From positions 47,943,402 to 48,007,401 of the forward strand of contig OV121086.1 of assembly GCA_921293015.1 (NCBI GenBank): a stretch of 64,000 bases of DNA, read 5' to 3'. The notes below the pieces were generated by a model. That model made no database searches. It was not told where the DNA came from and saw only the letters and a program-made list of their open reading frames with translations. Origin of the DNA: Phorcus lineatus (Eukaryota; Mollusca; Gastropoda; Trochida; Trochidae). Positions 37,075-49,499 of the stretch are shown one piece after another. The first letter of the stretch is position 1; each line of letters opens with the position of its first letter. A program made the position numbers and the translations under genes.

Positions 37075-37104
37075 GAAGAAATAAGTTTATACTCCGAAAC
37101 GTCG
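37072..37104 (+). repeat. Possible degenerate hammerhead-ribozyme core
   Basis: CCAATGAAGAAATAAG, then TTTATACT, then CCGAAACGTCG (37094-37104) has the layout of a hammerhead: a CTGATGA-like box with two changes, a weak stem-II hairpin, then GAAAC and the GTC cleavage triplet. With two core changes it should be inactive. It shares CCGAAACGTCG with the element at 28.3 kb and the site at 54.7 kb. Confidence 0.3.
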
Positions 37105-40100
37105 TTTTCACGCTTATAACAAATGCCCTTCAAAGATTTGAAAGCAAGTATTTTATAACTGACTTCAAGTAAGAAAGTTTTTAGTGGCATTTTGCCCAAA
37201 ATATATAAGACCATGATTGTTTAGAGGAGAGATGAGGTGTGACTATACTATATTTTGACCTTCAAAAAGAAAACCGAAACTGAAGCATTTCGAGCCAACA
37301 TATAACAACAACATATATGCTAAGAAATACATAAAAATATCTTAATTACATATAGCACAATGTTAGATATTGGAACACATATGGCATCTTAGCATTTCAA
37401 GTATATATGTAGATGTATGATATCTCTTATAATACAATATAAGTTAGAGAAAAAAGTATTTTCGCCATAACAACAATTCACCGACTATACATGTAAACGC
37501 CCTCGGCAGTCCATGCTTGTAAATAGGCGTGTCAGTTGGGTCTTATAAGTTCATACACCATCTTTATAATCATTAATTAGGAGCTATAAAGATCTTTAAG
37601 AAGATCATCGAACCGAATCTTTCTTAGTTTGCATTTCATCAACTGAAGTGTTCACATGCCGAATGACTCAGAAAAAACGCTTTGTATCGTAATGCGAGTG
37701 TGTGGCAATAAATATTGTTAACATATGGCTACCTTATATCTAAAGGAACATTATCATGTCAAACACATTTCAGATGGAGTAATATGCTTCTCAACCTGAC
37801 ATATGCAAGGCAAACTAAACTATCGATCAAAACACAATGCACATGTCCACTAACATGAATGTTTCTTGCTGTAAGATTTCTCAATGTTTTAAACAATTTC
37901 CAAAATATAGTCAAAATGTTTTAAATAGTTTTAAAATTGTTTGTATTGAAGATGCCGGTCGGCAGATAACAAAGACCCGAGTAAAGAGTGAATTTCATAA
38001 GTGCAAAAGTTGTGTGTATTAAAGTTCTCATAATAAAATGACGAAATTATTTTTTACATAATCTTACGCAACGTGTTTGCCTTTAAAATGAACTCAGTGA
38101 TTTAATTATTCGAATTTGAAAACACCTTATGGTTATAGAATTATTTCTCTTAGGTACATGAAACCTTAAAACTCAATTTAGTATTATACTAGCTTTTTTC
38201 TCTTGAAAAAAAAAACAGTTTTCTATGTGTCGACATCTATATAGAGAAAACTGTTTGCTGGATACCTATACAATCGTGTGCACATTGGAAAAGCGATGTG
38301 ATAATGTCATTTCATAAGAAATTATATACTATCAATTAAATGAAGGAACGGTTAGTTTAACAAATTGAACAGTTTTCCAAAACACATCTACAATAAAGGA
38401 ACAACCGCAGCATATGTAGCGGTAACATTATATATGGACATAAAACTGGGAATCTTTTTGGGACAAGGAAACACTGTACTAAGACACACACCCATAATCA
38501 TCTTAAATGACTTATAACATCAATCCGCTATTCAATGTAAACTTACACAACCTCAATGAAGTGGATAACTGTATTCATATAATTGATTCCGTGCTACTCC
38601 AGCCCCTCAGGTTCATAAGGCTAGTAGGAAGTTAATCAATAAGTAGTAAACTGCATTGTGAAGACGCGGACCAGCAAGCCCAGGTTAAGCGGGTACAGAT
38701 CGTGACGATATTTTACAACGGATTATGAAATATAATGTCGTTTACTAGTGTATATGTATAGTAAATCGGTAGATCACTTTATACCATTATCGTTATCAAA
38801 GACACGTTTCTATACAGCTATCCTAAAATTTTGATAGAAAACAATTTATTTTTTAACAAAGTGTATGTACAAATGATGACAAAGTCACAGTCATTGTTCC
38901 ATGTTGCAGAAGTATGGAATTACATTAATCGATTATAATGTTCGGTAATTTTCATGAATGTAAATAGTGTAGGTTTTCGTCAATTTATTGTCTGATGTTT
39001 AGGTGTAAGCATTTTTTGTCGGGAATGGTAAACAACAAGAGATGTCTAATCAATAGTTGGGGAGAGGACGTCACTGATTGTGTTCCACGAAACGTTCTCA
39101 CTCTTTAGGCATGGATAATACCCGCGCCATAACTCATCAATACAAGTCCAAAAAGTTAACATACATGTATAACCCGGCTCTGTGAACATTTACATTTTCT
39201 TTAAATAGAAATTTTAACGTTGTCAATACAAAATGCCCAACGTTAACATCATTTAAGCGTAGACAAACACAACCATTGAACTATAACACTTAACTTTTAA
39301 TCTTCTTATATAAATACATTCTGTAGTGGAATGTAAATGTTATACGTGTAATGATAAGCATTGTTGACTATTTAAAAAATTAAGTTAAAACACAGATACA
39401 TGTATGCATTCTTTCTGTACCTTTGATACCCTGAAATTTCCGTAAGATATACATGCATATCTCGCAATACAACAAGAAACGAAATACAAGCTTAAGTCCA
39501 GGTGATTTAAAGGTAACACCTAAAAAACTTCAAACTCAACTACTAATTCATATGATGATACATTAATTTTAAGAAAGAACTAATCAATGATGAAACTATC
39601 CTTTTTATGGTGTGCGCAATTAGTAAAAGAAATAATAATAGAATGCATTTCCAACTCAAAAGGAACCACATTATAATTCGTCTAAAGTGAAATAAAGATC
39701 ATATTGTTTCTGCGTCAGTTAGCTAAAGGGGCCTGGGAAAGATATGTGATCTTCAAAAGAATTTATTTGAACATGCATTCAAAAACACTACGTAAAACAG
39801 GCATTAGAAATGCAAATGTATAAATCAATAAATATAAATCGTTTTAAAATTCACATTACAAGGAACTAAAAAAACTTACATTAATCATTTCAGTCAACTC
39901 CACCTTTCTCGAGCTATTATCCAAACTCACTGCAAATCTGTGCAAATCTACTGGGGTAAATACAAGACATTAGCAGCGCGTTAAAGATACTCTAATACAT
40001 TGACCCATATCGTGCTTGTAGAATGGATTTGTTTAGATGCACATCAAGATAGAATGTTAAGTATGTGGTTGACATGAATCATATAACAATACCCAACGTA

Positions 40101-40741
40101 TAATTATGCAACTATGCCGTGTTGGTGAACAGTGTAGATTGGTTTGCTAGGACGTAGTGCGCAAAGTGGAGCTTATCTATTTAGATCTGAGCGTCGGACT
40201 GGGTGACCGAGTGAGGTTATTGTAACCTGTGATTAGTAAGGTACCTGTCTCACATGTATTGTCGAATACATTGGGAACTATGCAGTCACTTGTGTTTAAT
40301 CACACTGAGAGCTACAGTGTATTTCGTGGCGAGTAAGGTGTTGCAAGTGACTATATCAGAACAGAATTGTGTTGATTTGTGTCTTACATGATCCATAATA
40401 TAAAATAAATGGAACATGGGGTTTTAAAATGGTTCAAAACCACTTTTTCTTGATAACTAACCGAACATGTCCATGCGTGAAGACGTGAAAAAAAGGAAAA
40501 TATTCTCATTTGAAATAACATGAAATAAACGAATGTAAACGATGCTTAATCTATTCGTGGTTTTTGCGTTACAGTTTCGTTAGTTGTCTTAAACTTTTTT
40601 TTTCTTCCAGCAACTACAACAGATTTTCATGTTTTAAACGTACAGAAAGTGTCAAACTTTTAATACTGATATTAATTAAAACCCAAAAATAAAAATTGTA
40701 TCATTGACAACAAAATATGGGAAATATCATATATTGTTATC
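37105..40741. other. No supported gene; one small hairpin
   Basis: A 12-base inverted repeat (AAACAGTTTTCT at 38213-38224, its complement at 38245-38256) forms a simple hairpin after a run of A. The frame at 37837-38022 is of chance length. The patch at 40130-40340 is less AT-rich but shows no exon. Confidence 0.5.
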
Positions 40742-40867
40742 TGGGGCCCGTTCAACAAAACATTTACAATTGATTATAAGGCTATATATCGATTATAACT
40801 GATGTTAAAAGAATGCATGGGCTACAACTGATTGTAACTCTACAACTGCTTTGTGGAACAGGACCCA
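40742..40867. mobile_element. MITE with GGGCCCGTTC-type terminal inverted repeats
   Basis: The 126-bp element has imperfect 19-bp terminal inverted repeats: TGGGGCCCGTTCAACAAAA on the left and, read inward on the other strand, TGGGTCCTGTTCCACAAAG. The interior is AT-rich with repeated CGATTATAACTGAT / CAACTGATTGTAAC text. Termini of this type are widespread in marine invertebrates. No coding capacity. A target duplication is not clear. Confidence 0.6.
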
Positions 40868-41192
40868 TGATGTTGTTCTGAAAGTTAGAACTTCATTTGT
40901 ACTTCACAAGGGAAGTTCTAAAGTTCAAAATTTTGTCACGATTCAACTAAACAGTATCAATGACCGAACAATCATCGATCGCTAGTCAATCTCGTTACAT
41001 GTACATTCAGTTACATCGGTCGCCTCGGTACATCCAACTCAAAGAATTTCATTTTCATTTGAACGTTCAGTGCCTGTGAAAAATTTAGTTTCGCTAACCG
41101 TACGTACAAACCTCGACACTTTGGCAAACGCAGAAGTGATTGTTGTTTTGATGATTGGGGTGAAGAATTTCTGACACATTTTGTACATAAAA

Positions 41193-41764
41193 TCAATCAA
41201 TTTTCTCCCTAGAAACTCTTTCTTTAGACTTGATGCGGGTTTTGGTTTGAACCAAGACTCCCAAACTGAAAGCGGAATTTATACATCCCAAATAGTCCGA
41301 TTCAAATGTTCCAACTAGCCAGCTAAAAACCCTTTTATCGTTTCGAACACAGCGTGTCATGTATGCAGGGAAGCAGACTACACTCATTGAGCCAGATGAC
41401 ATAACATGCGAGGCCTCACACATCACTGACCCCTTCTGCCAATCAAGACCCAATGTAGATGTCTGTGGGTCAATATGTCCACGGTGAGGAAGATAGATTT
41501 CGTCTGCTTTCACGTGTATACTGTCGATGTCGTCTGCTAGATATTCAACAATGACGGTGTCGCTTGACATTGAAGTGGAAAAGTTGAACGCCATCCTTTC
41601 GATGCACGGATACTTTTTCCCCTTGACAGCATTTGTAATATAGGTTATTTTGGTTATAAATGATTCTAAAGTGCAAGTAGCTTTAAATGGAAACTCTAGA
41701 CCAAGACTTGGAGTCTGGAATGAAAGGTTTGAGATATCGACAAGGAGACCTGCTTGAAAGCAAC
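41193..41764 (-). CDS. Large 3' exon of an unrecognised, probably extracellular protein
   Basis: This is the longest frame in the window (192 codons from 41771; about 0.01 expected by chance at this base composition, my estimate). It has no in-frame ATG start: upstream is a stop near 41789, then an acceptor-like ACTTGTCAG, so it is best read as an internal or last exon beginning at 41764 with two bases of a split Gly codon and ending at TGA 41193-41195. The peptide has two N-glycosylation motifs (NLS, NFS), six or more Cys (TCTLE, YPCIE, VMCEA, VVCFP, TRCVR, LGCIN) and alternating hydrophobic residues typical of beta-sandwich ectodomains. I cannot assign it to Ig or another fold. The exon at 58545-58601 ends with one base and would join in phase. 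Confidence 0.6.
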
Positions 41765-42106
41765 CTGACAAGTATGGTGGAGTTTTCCCTCAAACTTCAA
41801 ATGCACTATTCGTTTTTTTTAAAATTTGGAATATCTCTTACGTGTAATTAGAATAATTGCTTGTTCAATGTTTCCAGATTTCGCTTTTCTATTTTATTAT
41901 GTTTCAGTCCACTTGCAATGATGTATTTACTTTACTATTTTTAAAGAAGATTTTGCTGAGATATTAAGTTTGGATATGATTATTTTTACAATTCTTTTTT
42001 ATTTAGTTTACTTGAGATTAGCTCTTGTGATAATGACCATTGATTATGTTTATGATAAGTTATCACAATAGTAAATTTCAACTATCAAATAAATTGACAA
42101 TAATTG

Positions 42107-42325
42107 TCAATCAATCAGGTTATCGAGATAGAAACATTGTACGCAGCCTATCCCTAATAATATCACGTATCCACCCAACCTCATTCCGTAGTTGTTCCTT
42201 GCTGACACGAAATTGACAACAGTCGACTTTGATGTGACCGTAGTTTGACAAACATTGTGTATAACACGGACCCTGACTGACGTGCGACAAGGCGCTTCTC
42301 TTGATGGCTTGTAATTTCCTCTCAC
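42107..42325 (-). CDS. Possible coding fragment near the large exon
   Basis: A 72-codon frame with no ATG, higher G+C than the flanks and a coding-like peptide (VRVIHNVCQTTVTSKSTV, then NNYGMRLGGYVILLGIGC, which has a hydrophobic stretch). It lies on the same strand as, and 340 bases upstream of, the large exon. Acceptor-like AGs exist (for example GTCAATTTCGTGTCAG), but no good donor is seen. Length alone is not significant. Confidence 0.2.
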   Translation of the reverse strand: MRGNYKPSREAPCRTSVRVRVIHNVCQTTVTSKSTVVNFVSARNNYGMRLGGYVILLGIGCVQCFYLDNLID

Positions 42326-44757
42326 CTCTCAGGCCTTTCAGAGATAGCCTGGTTTCTTACTGACCTAACTGTTATATGTCTCAGGGATGCAGACTTGAGC
42401 AGAAGTTTAAAAATAGCATTTAAATTATCAATTTACAATGACTAATGAATACGGGGATGTATAAAGATTTCTGTAACTTAATCGACGGTGATGACGTTAA
42501 CGATGGCCTTTCAAGAAGCTACTGATCACTGACTGTCCCCGATAGGAATGTTTTTTCAGTCTTGTCATCTTAATTAATGCGAATAATATATCTATCATAA
42601 ACTCAGCCCTTACTCTACGAGGCTACGAAGGGCTGTTAATTTCGTGATAATTGTTATTTAGTCTGAATCCTGAGTTCTATCTTCGGCCGAAAATCTTTGC
42701 AGCAGATGAAGAAAATTGTATCACGATGAGAGCAGGTGTAAATGAGGGTAATGGTTACATTCGTATAGGATTGCAGGAGGGATTTACGGTGCACGTGAAG
42801 GATTAAGCTTAGTGTCCTATATCTGATAAGAGAACGCCTTAATTTGCATGGAAGGTATTTGGGGTCTAACATATGACAATTTTCAATACGATAGCAACTG
42901 AAAGCTCATAAGAATCATACACTGCTAAAGATAAAGATTGCCTTGTGAGATCTATCACTCATCAAAATGCATGGCAGGTTGTTTAAGACATTAACCTTTT
43001 CTTTTATATTGTACATGTCACATCATATTTCTTATATATCACATAAATTATTGGTTAATGTTTCTATTCAAGCTGTGTTTCTTCCGTATAGAAGACTACA
43101 CTAGAAACAGGTCAACAAAACATATACGAGGGGTGTCCTCAATCTGGCCTCAAGTAGAAAACGATACAAGAGCATCTGTTTGGATGTTTTGATTTTACTC
43201 TTAGTTAGTCCCAACCATTAGGAACTTAATTCCCTTACTTTTAAGTATCAGGATCCCTATTTTGTTTGACCTCATATATTTAATGAATCAAAACGTCCAA
43301 ATAAAGCAGTGAAGTGGATGAGATAGGTAGAAATTCAGTTGAATGGAATATGAACGTTGATGCACACAAACACAGTATATTGAACGACATCCAACAAGCT
43401 CCAACCCCCTAACTATAACAGTTTATTTGATGTTCCTTGTAACGACGACAAAGGTGTCGCTTATTGTATTTTTGTAAATATTTGACACTTGCTGCCAGAG
43501 GTTTACAATCGATACCAAATGGTCAATTGAATGTCTGGAGAAGTTTTGTAAGACTGAAATGGTGGTGTCCTTCATGAAAGAAACACATCAAAATATGGCT
43601 CAAGAAATGCAAATATATTTGATTATTATTTGTGACTTTATGTCATACCATAGTTCTATTAAAGTGTTTAAATTCATTTATACAATACCTTTATACACGA
43701 TATCCAAGGAAAATTGTTTTACGCTTGATTTGAAAGAGAGTATACCGCAATGCGTCAGGATGACTATTCTAAGAGCATAATAATAAGATATCGAACTGTG
43801 ACTTTGCTAATTAGTCCTTAAAAATAAGAAAACTTTTGTACAGTACACAGTTAGGACGACTACACATGGTAGGACTTATAACTAAAAACAAGCAAAAGCC
43901 AATTTTGATGAATTAAAAAATCCTGATATAGAGAGCTGAAATTTTGAGGCAAATCATATACTAGATGAATATATCGATTAATGTTTGTATCGTATTGAAA
44001 TGAAAATGGATTATTTCTTTTGCCATCGCAATGGCTTTCTCTAAAAAGAAAATGACGATTTTTAGATTTATGCATTTGGTACTGTTTTAAAATTATTGAA
44101 TTTGTTAACATTTTTGATTGATTGTCCTTTTAAACTAAATGCAGTTGGGAATACATGTCAATGCAAGCTTTCAAGTAATTCAATATAGTCCCGTATCAAC
44201 CCTTGCAATAGAATATTGTCGCTGTATAAAATGTTTCCAGTGAGTACATAAACAATTATAAACATAGAAGAGCACCATATTAACACATCGCTTCTCACTT
44301 TAGTGTCGGTGTTTAGTATTTTAGAAACATAAAACTGGAAACTTCTCATTACTTCCCGTCCCTTTACTACTAGCAGATGTCTTTTATTTGTTCTGATGGA
44401 TCACTTTAAATAACATTTCCAAACACAGTGTCAAACACTGATATGTGACAACATAATACATGTATAATTTGTTATATACAACTGCAAGAAATGATTACGT
44501 GCAAGACATTTAAATTTGTAAAAAATATAAAACAAAATCACGAAATTGCTTGAAATTTGCCACTGCCAAAATGTGAATAGAATCGGTTGAATAGTTTACC
44601 TGCAATCGGTCAGACAAAAATATCTTCCGACGGACGGACAGAAACGTTGGTATGTTCTTTCAACCTTCGGTCGGGGATATAATTATAAAGCAGTAGTTCA
44701 CGTAATATGTTGATAGGGTGGTAAATTAATGAAAGACATTGGGTAGTTTTAATAGTC
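42326..44757. other. No supported gene apart from the inverted repeat noted
   Basis: Frames at 42654-42872, 43559-43780, 43860-44111 and 44158-44349 are of chance length and AT-driven. No paired splice signals are visible. Confidence 0.5.
43179..43301. repeat. Inverted repeat, 16-base arms
   Basis: TTTGGATGTTTTGATT at 43179-43194 pairs with AATCAAAACGTCCAAA at 43286-43301 (one mismatch) around a 91-base loop. It may be a decayed fold-back or MITE remnant; no target duplication is seen. Confidence 0.4.
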
Positions 44758-44760
44758 ACA

Positions 44761-44773
44761 TCTCTCTCTCATC

Positions 44774-44860
<87 letters not shown>
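44761..44860. repeat. Long TC/GA microsatellite
   Basis: After TCTCTCTCTCATCAA an uninterrupted (CT)n tract runs from 44776 to 44860, about 42 units. CTCATCAACT occurs on both sides, showing that the array grew around an interrupted motif. A pyrimidine-rich tail with irregular TCTCTG units continues to about 45000. The 104- and 75-codon frames here (SLSLSL and REREREs) are repeat artefacts. Confidence 0.95.
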
Positions 44861-44864
<4 letters not shown>

Positions 44865-45053
44865 ACTTTCTCTTTCTTATTTCCTCTCTCCTCTCTTGAA
44901 CGTTTTTTCTGTCTTCTTCTGTCTCTGCTTTTCTATCCGTCTCTCTCTGTGTCTTCATCCCTGTCCCTGCTCTCAATGTCTCTGTTTATCTCTGTCTATG
45001 AGTTTTCCACATTTTCCCGGAATATTTTCATCGAGACAGTAACATTTATTTAG

Positions 45054-47630
45054 CTGCTAAGTGGAATGGTTTTCACATCAAACCACAAATAAAATCTACC
45101 GTAAAACGTGATTATAGAATCTAGAAAGGGTATGTTTATCCAAATAACGGCCTGTATACGTATGATCTAGTATACTAAATGGTCAACATTTTACATATTA
45201 TGTTTATACTGATCATTATACAGTATACTCTAGTAAATGTAAATTAATATCTGCACTACTTAACAGTTAAAGCAGAAACGATGACCAAAATTTAACAAGA
45301 ATACATTTTTTTCAATTAGTTCATCTTTTCTCATTTTGTAAGCAAGAAACGATAGCTCCAGAATCAAAAGGACGGACATTCTAAAACCAAATCTTTTCAG
45401 CATAGAAAATTAAATTAGACAAAATTTATCCTAACGACATACCAAAGACTATCGTTCCATGAATAAAAACTATCCAGCATAATGTTTTGATTATTAAGAT
45501 GAAACGTTACATACACTTACCTTTTAACTATCGTCATATAAATTTCCCACGATCATTTAGTAACATGGACATGTTTTCACTGTGAGCGTGCATACTGATG
45601 ACAGAAAAGAATATCGTTTTCAACTCTGATTACATATCTTCACCCCATGTAAACACGTTCAGAACCTTTTAACTTTTTATTTCATGCATTGACATGAATG
45701 CTAAAATACCCTTTGAAGTCACCGATAACCATTTCACGTAGCCACTTTCAGTAGATGACCCAAACGTGACCTTCATATGATGACCTACCCATTTTCAAGT
45801 AAGATCTACTAAACATCAATAAAGTACCAAGCTAATAACAAACTAGCAGGTTCATTTTGTAGAACAGAAAAATAAGTCAAATAAATGAAAACAATAAGAG
45901 CTGCTTTGGATTGGAATAGTAGTGTTTAACTGTTCATGACAAAACAATTATTAACTGAAGCCTGAAAACAGTAATCGAATCCGACGTGTACACTATAACA
46001 CACTATGGACATTGTTTTGACACATCGAAGAACTATCACTGAACTCACGACACTATTCATTACAATTGACCATTTGTACCAAAAAATAGATACTGGTGTC
46101 GTGACCGAGGAACTATACTGGAAGAACGATGAAGTACTTTAGAAATTCACTCGGGCAAAACGTAAGAGCTGTGCCCCGCAGACCGTTATTTTAACACCCT
46201 CTGTTTCTCCCACCCGTTATATTGGCAGTCACACAAACCCCTGTTTGCCCTGGTTGTAAAACAAATCAACCGGATTCTCAACTCATTTCGACCATGAAAG
46301 TTTTGTGAATAATGACTCCATTAGAAGATCAAATAATGAATAGTTTTCTTCACAAATATCGCTTTCATCTTAGTTGTCTTAGCTTCTAAGGCATCTTTAA
46401 ATAATCTTTTGATGTCATACCCCTGCTATTCTAGTCTCCATATTCTTATGCTTTAGATCTTGTTTTCGTGTACCCGTTTATCGATGTCGTTTATACCATG
46501 CAAATGAATGATTACATGATGTTAGCTGCAGCCAAAACTAACTGTTTTGAACATTGAGAAGTCTAGCATCTTAATTGATTTATATATAAGTGTAATGCTT
46601 TTAAAAAAGACTCCCAATGACAACCTCGAACTCGTTTGTATAACCAACACCACAACAACTCGTCAACCTTGTGGGGTAAAGAGAAACAGCTTTAATCACC
46701 AGCTTTTGTAGCCACTGGTTGGTTTCTTATTGTTATGTCGGTGCCAACTTTACTTATTTTACTCAGGAATTATACGGTTATATTCGTGACCATTTAGATA
46801 CATGCATTTCTTCCGTTTTTTGCAGTATATGAAACATTAGGTTAAAGCATCTTATCAGTTTCCGGCAATTTGTAGGAGTTTTCGAAAAACGATAAGTTTA
46901 GATAGAAATAGTTTGATTTACGTCTTCTAACTTCTGATAAAAAGTCACTGGATGTTTTACGTGCCACTTAACAATATATCAAATTTAAACTAACGGGAAT
47001 ACCAACTTTTGTTACTTCGAATAATATTCTCACTGAATCTGCCACTGTCAAACTCTATGTGTTTTAAGCTTTAACCAAGTGAAATGATAACCCTATGTCG
47101 ATATCTGCCGATGTATTCCAAGGAAGGTTAAAGGTAGTGTAACTCATTGCAAAGAACTGTACTATGACATGGTGATTTTGTAATATGCCTACCTAAATTC
47201 TGTTCAAAATCATAGAAATACATGTAATCTCATTATGGTTAACGTGACTCAAAATTTTCTTCCAATAATTGAGTAAAAGAATAATGTAATTAGATATTAT
47301 TTCAATTAAAACCTTATGGTAAAATGAGTCCAGTTTTTAATTCATAATAGAAGTTTGTGTTACAAATGATAGTGTTGTTTTATTAAAAAAATAGAACTAA
47401 CCAACCTCTATTATTCTATCACCGTATACAGGAATATTCGGTCAGATGAAACACATAACGTCAGATCATATCTGTAAGGTGATGTTTCAATATTGCACAT
47501 TTCTGAATGACATTAATGGTGATTTATATAAAATCTTTCTGAGGCGAAAAATACCTTGTAAAGTAAAACAAAAGGATAGAACCTTCTATCATTATTCAAT
47601 TCAAGTGTCCTGACCTTCTTTAATTCACAG
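45054..47630. other. No supported gene
   Basis: AT-rich. A consensus donor on the minus strand (AAAAG|GTAAGT at 45527) follows sequence with stops in all frames, so at most it bounds an untranslated exon. Confidence 0.45.
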
Positions 47631-47816
47631 TATCATTTGTCTATCTCACCTTTGCGGTACATCCACATACACGAAGACTTGGGAAGTTATTCACATTCAA
47701 ACCATCTCCAGACTCTTATTATACAAAGAAGCGTCCATAAAATGTCCAGAAGGTCTCTCCGGGCTATCGTTTATCAAGCCCTTAAGACATATAAGCTTAT
47801 CAGGATGAATCAGCAG
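47631..47816 (+). CDS. Exon candidate, 62 codons, phase 0 to 0
   Basis: The segment is bounded by a strong pyrimidine-rich acceptor (CCTTCTTTAATTCACAG) and a good donor (CAGCAG|GTAATA). One frame is open throughout and starts and ends on codon borders. The peptide is polar, then strongly basic (RSVHKMSRRSLRAIVYQALK, TYKLIRMNQQ). The two other frames are also open for much of the length, which weakens the composition argument. A minus-strand alternative ending GCAAAG|GTGAGA overlaps it. No domain recognised. Confidence 0.35.
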
Positions 47817-49097
47817 GTAATATACCCGATGGAAATATCAAGGAAGTCTGTTAAACCATTGATAAGGAGCTTATTGGGATATCACCGGGAAACATATTGC
47901 TTATTTGTGTTTTTGAAAAGCTAACGCGAAGAAAACAGATGATATGGCACGTTGAAACAAAAATCAATAGCCATCGATGTTCTCACATGCCAGGATGCCA
48001 ATAATGGCACGAATGGTATCAAGTTTATCTGTAGATTACGTGAGATATTAGATGGTAGCGCAGAATAAGCACGAACTCATCATACGATCATATTGCTTAA
48101 GAGAACTGTGTAAACACTGATTCCCTCATCTTTATATTTCAATGAGAGGTTTACACGACAGTCGCTCTCTCTCGATAGTCTTATTGAAACTTATGAAAGA
48201 GTATTATTAACGGTTTGAAGTGTTTTGTTGTCATCGTTATGTACTTGTCCGATGCACGGAGACTTCCTTGGAGCTGGGAGGTGTTTTCGTATATAAGGTT
48301 GAAACTATCTCCACGTCAACTCATTACTTAATTTTCTTTTAATACGTTCAGTAGTTCCTCTATTTCAGTACAAAATGACGAAATAATGGTTTGTGTTCAG
48401 TTAAAATGAAAATTAATTTCAATATTGATTACAATGGAAATTTAATTTACTTTACACACATGCATGAGTATGAAACGTTTGCGTTTTAAAAGTGATCCAT
48501 CTTGAAGATAGGATTTCGACACACTCCAGTAATATTTGTTCAAAGACCTGTAAGCTAATAACCATTAATACATTAAACATTATCAGTATTTCTTTTCAGT
48601 TTCAGCAGTCGAGCACACTCTCTTTGGCTAGTTGTGAAAATTCATTGTTATGAATATGGACAAAGGGAGATAACTTTAGCATAAACTGACATTGCAATTT
48701 CAAACATTTATATCAATAGCATTTGATGAAAGGCATTTCATTAATATTTTTGGGTTATAGTTTGCCCTTAGCAACTTTTTTTATGAGTTTTACTATATAA
48801 GCAGTAGTGCATTTACGGTCTTTATTACAATGGCCCATGGAAGCATGGAATATAAGATCCATATTTAACTTGTGTTGTATAAGATATTGCATTATGCCTC
48901 GATTACGTCCATGGCAGCGGGTTCGTTAACAGGATCTAGAAGAGTGATGGGGATTAGGTATCGTCTTAAAAGCATATGCAATGTGGTCTAAAACGGATCC
49001 AAATAAGAGTAAAACAATTGGGTCAGTAATGTCAATGTGTCCTATCTATTCGAGTAATATTACGCGCCAAATTATCTGATGGTGTGAGTATATCGAC
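47817..49097. other. No supported feature
   Basis: AT-rich. A 24-codon ATG frame at about 48910-48990 in a locally GC-richer spot is too short to claim. Confidence 0.45.
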
Positions 49098-49269
49098 AGT
49101 ATTTAGCAAAAGGACAACAAGGAATTTTATGGATAATCAACTTCTTTATTGTACTGTATAGAGGTACAATACAGTACAGTACAATAAAGAAGTTGATTAT
49201 CCATAAAATTCCTTGTTGTCCTTTTACCGACAACTTCTAGAATGCCACTCAAACAGAGTATTTAGCAAA
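49098..49269 (+). mobile_element. Fold-back retro-insertion, Penelope-like type (copy 2)
   Basis: A 146-bp insertion (49111-49256) lies between exact 13-bp direct repeats, AGTATTTAGCAAA (49098-49110 and 49257-49269). It has perfect 51-base inverted arms (49108-49158 and 49175-49225) around a 16-base loop, followed by a unique tail ACAACTTCTAGAATGCCACT. Tail and outer arm sequence (GGACAACAAGGAATTTTATG, ATCAACTTCTTTATT) match copy 1 at 28.3 kb in the opposite orientation, but the arms are shorter and stop before the GAAACGTC portion. The 3' end is conserved and the 5' end varies, as expected for reverse-transcribed, 5'-truncated and inverted insertions. The near-perfect arms suggest recent insertion. 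Confidence 0.75.
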
Positions 49270-49499
49270 TGTGTATAAGATGGTAAACACATTTTTTATA
49301 TTAAGCTTATTCGAAAAAATTAATCAGTGTGCTGCATAAGTGTAAAGAAACATATACTTATATGCGAAAGAAGTTACGCTTAGGAGTTTTAAGAGCAGAA
49401 GAATTACTACACATAAAAAAAATATCTCGTTTTGTTCTTATGATTATCTCTTTAACAATCATTGTCAGGAAATGCAGTTATTTTACTGTTTCAGAGTGA

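Noticed and set aside
44739-45053. 104-codon SL-repeat and 75-codon RE-repeat frames
   Set aside because: Both are readings of the CT/GA microsatellite.
45527-45605. Minus-strand exon before AAAAG|GTAAGT
   Set aside because: All three frames contain stops; at most an untranslated exon.
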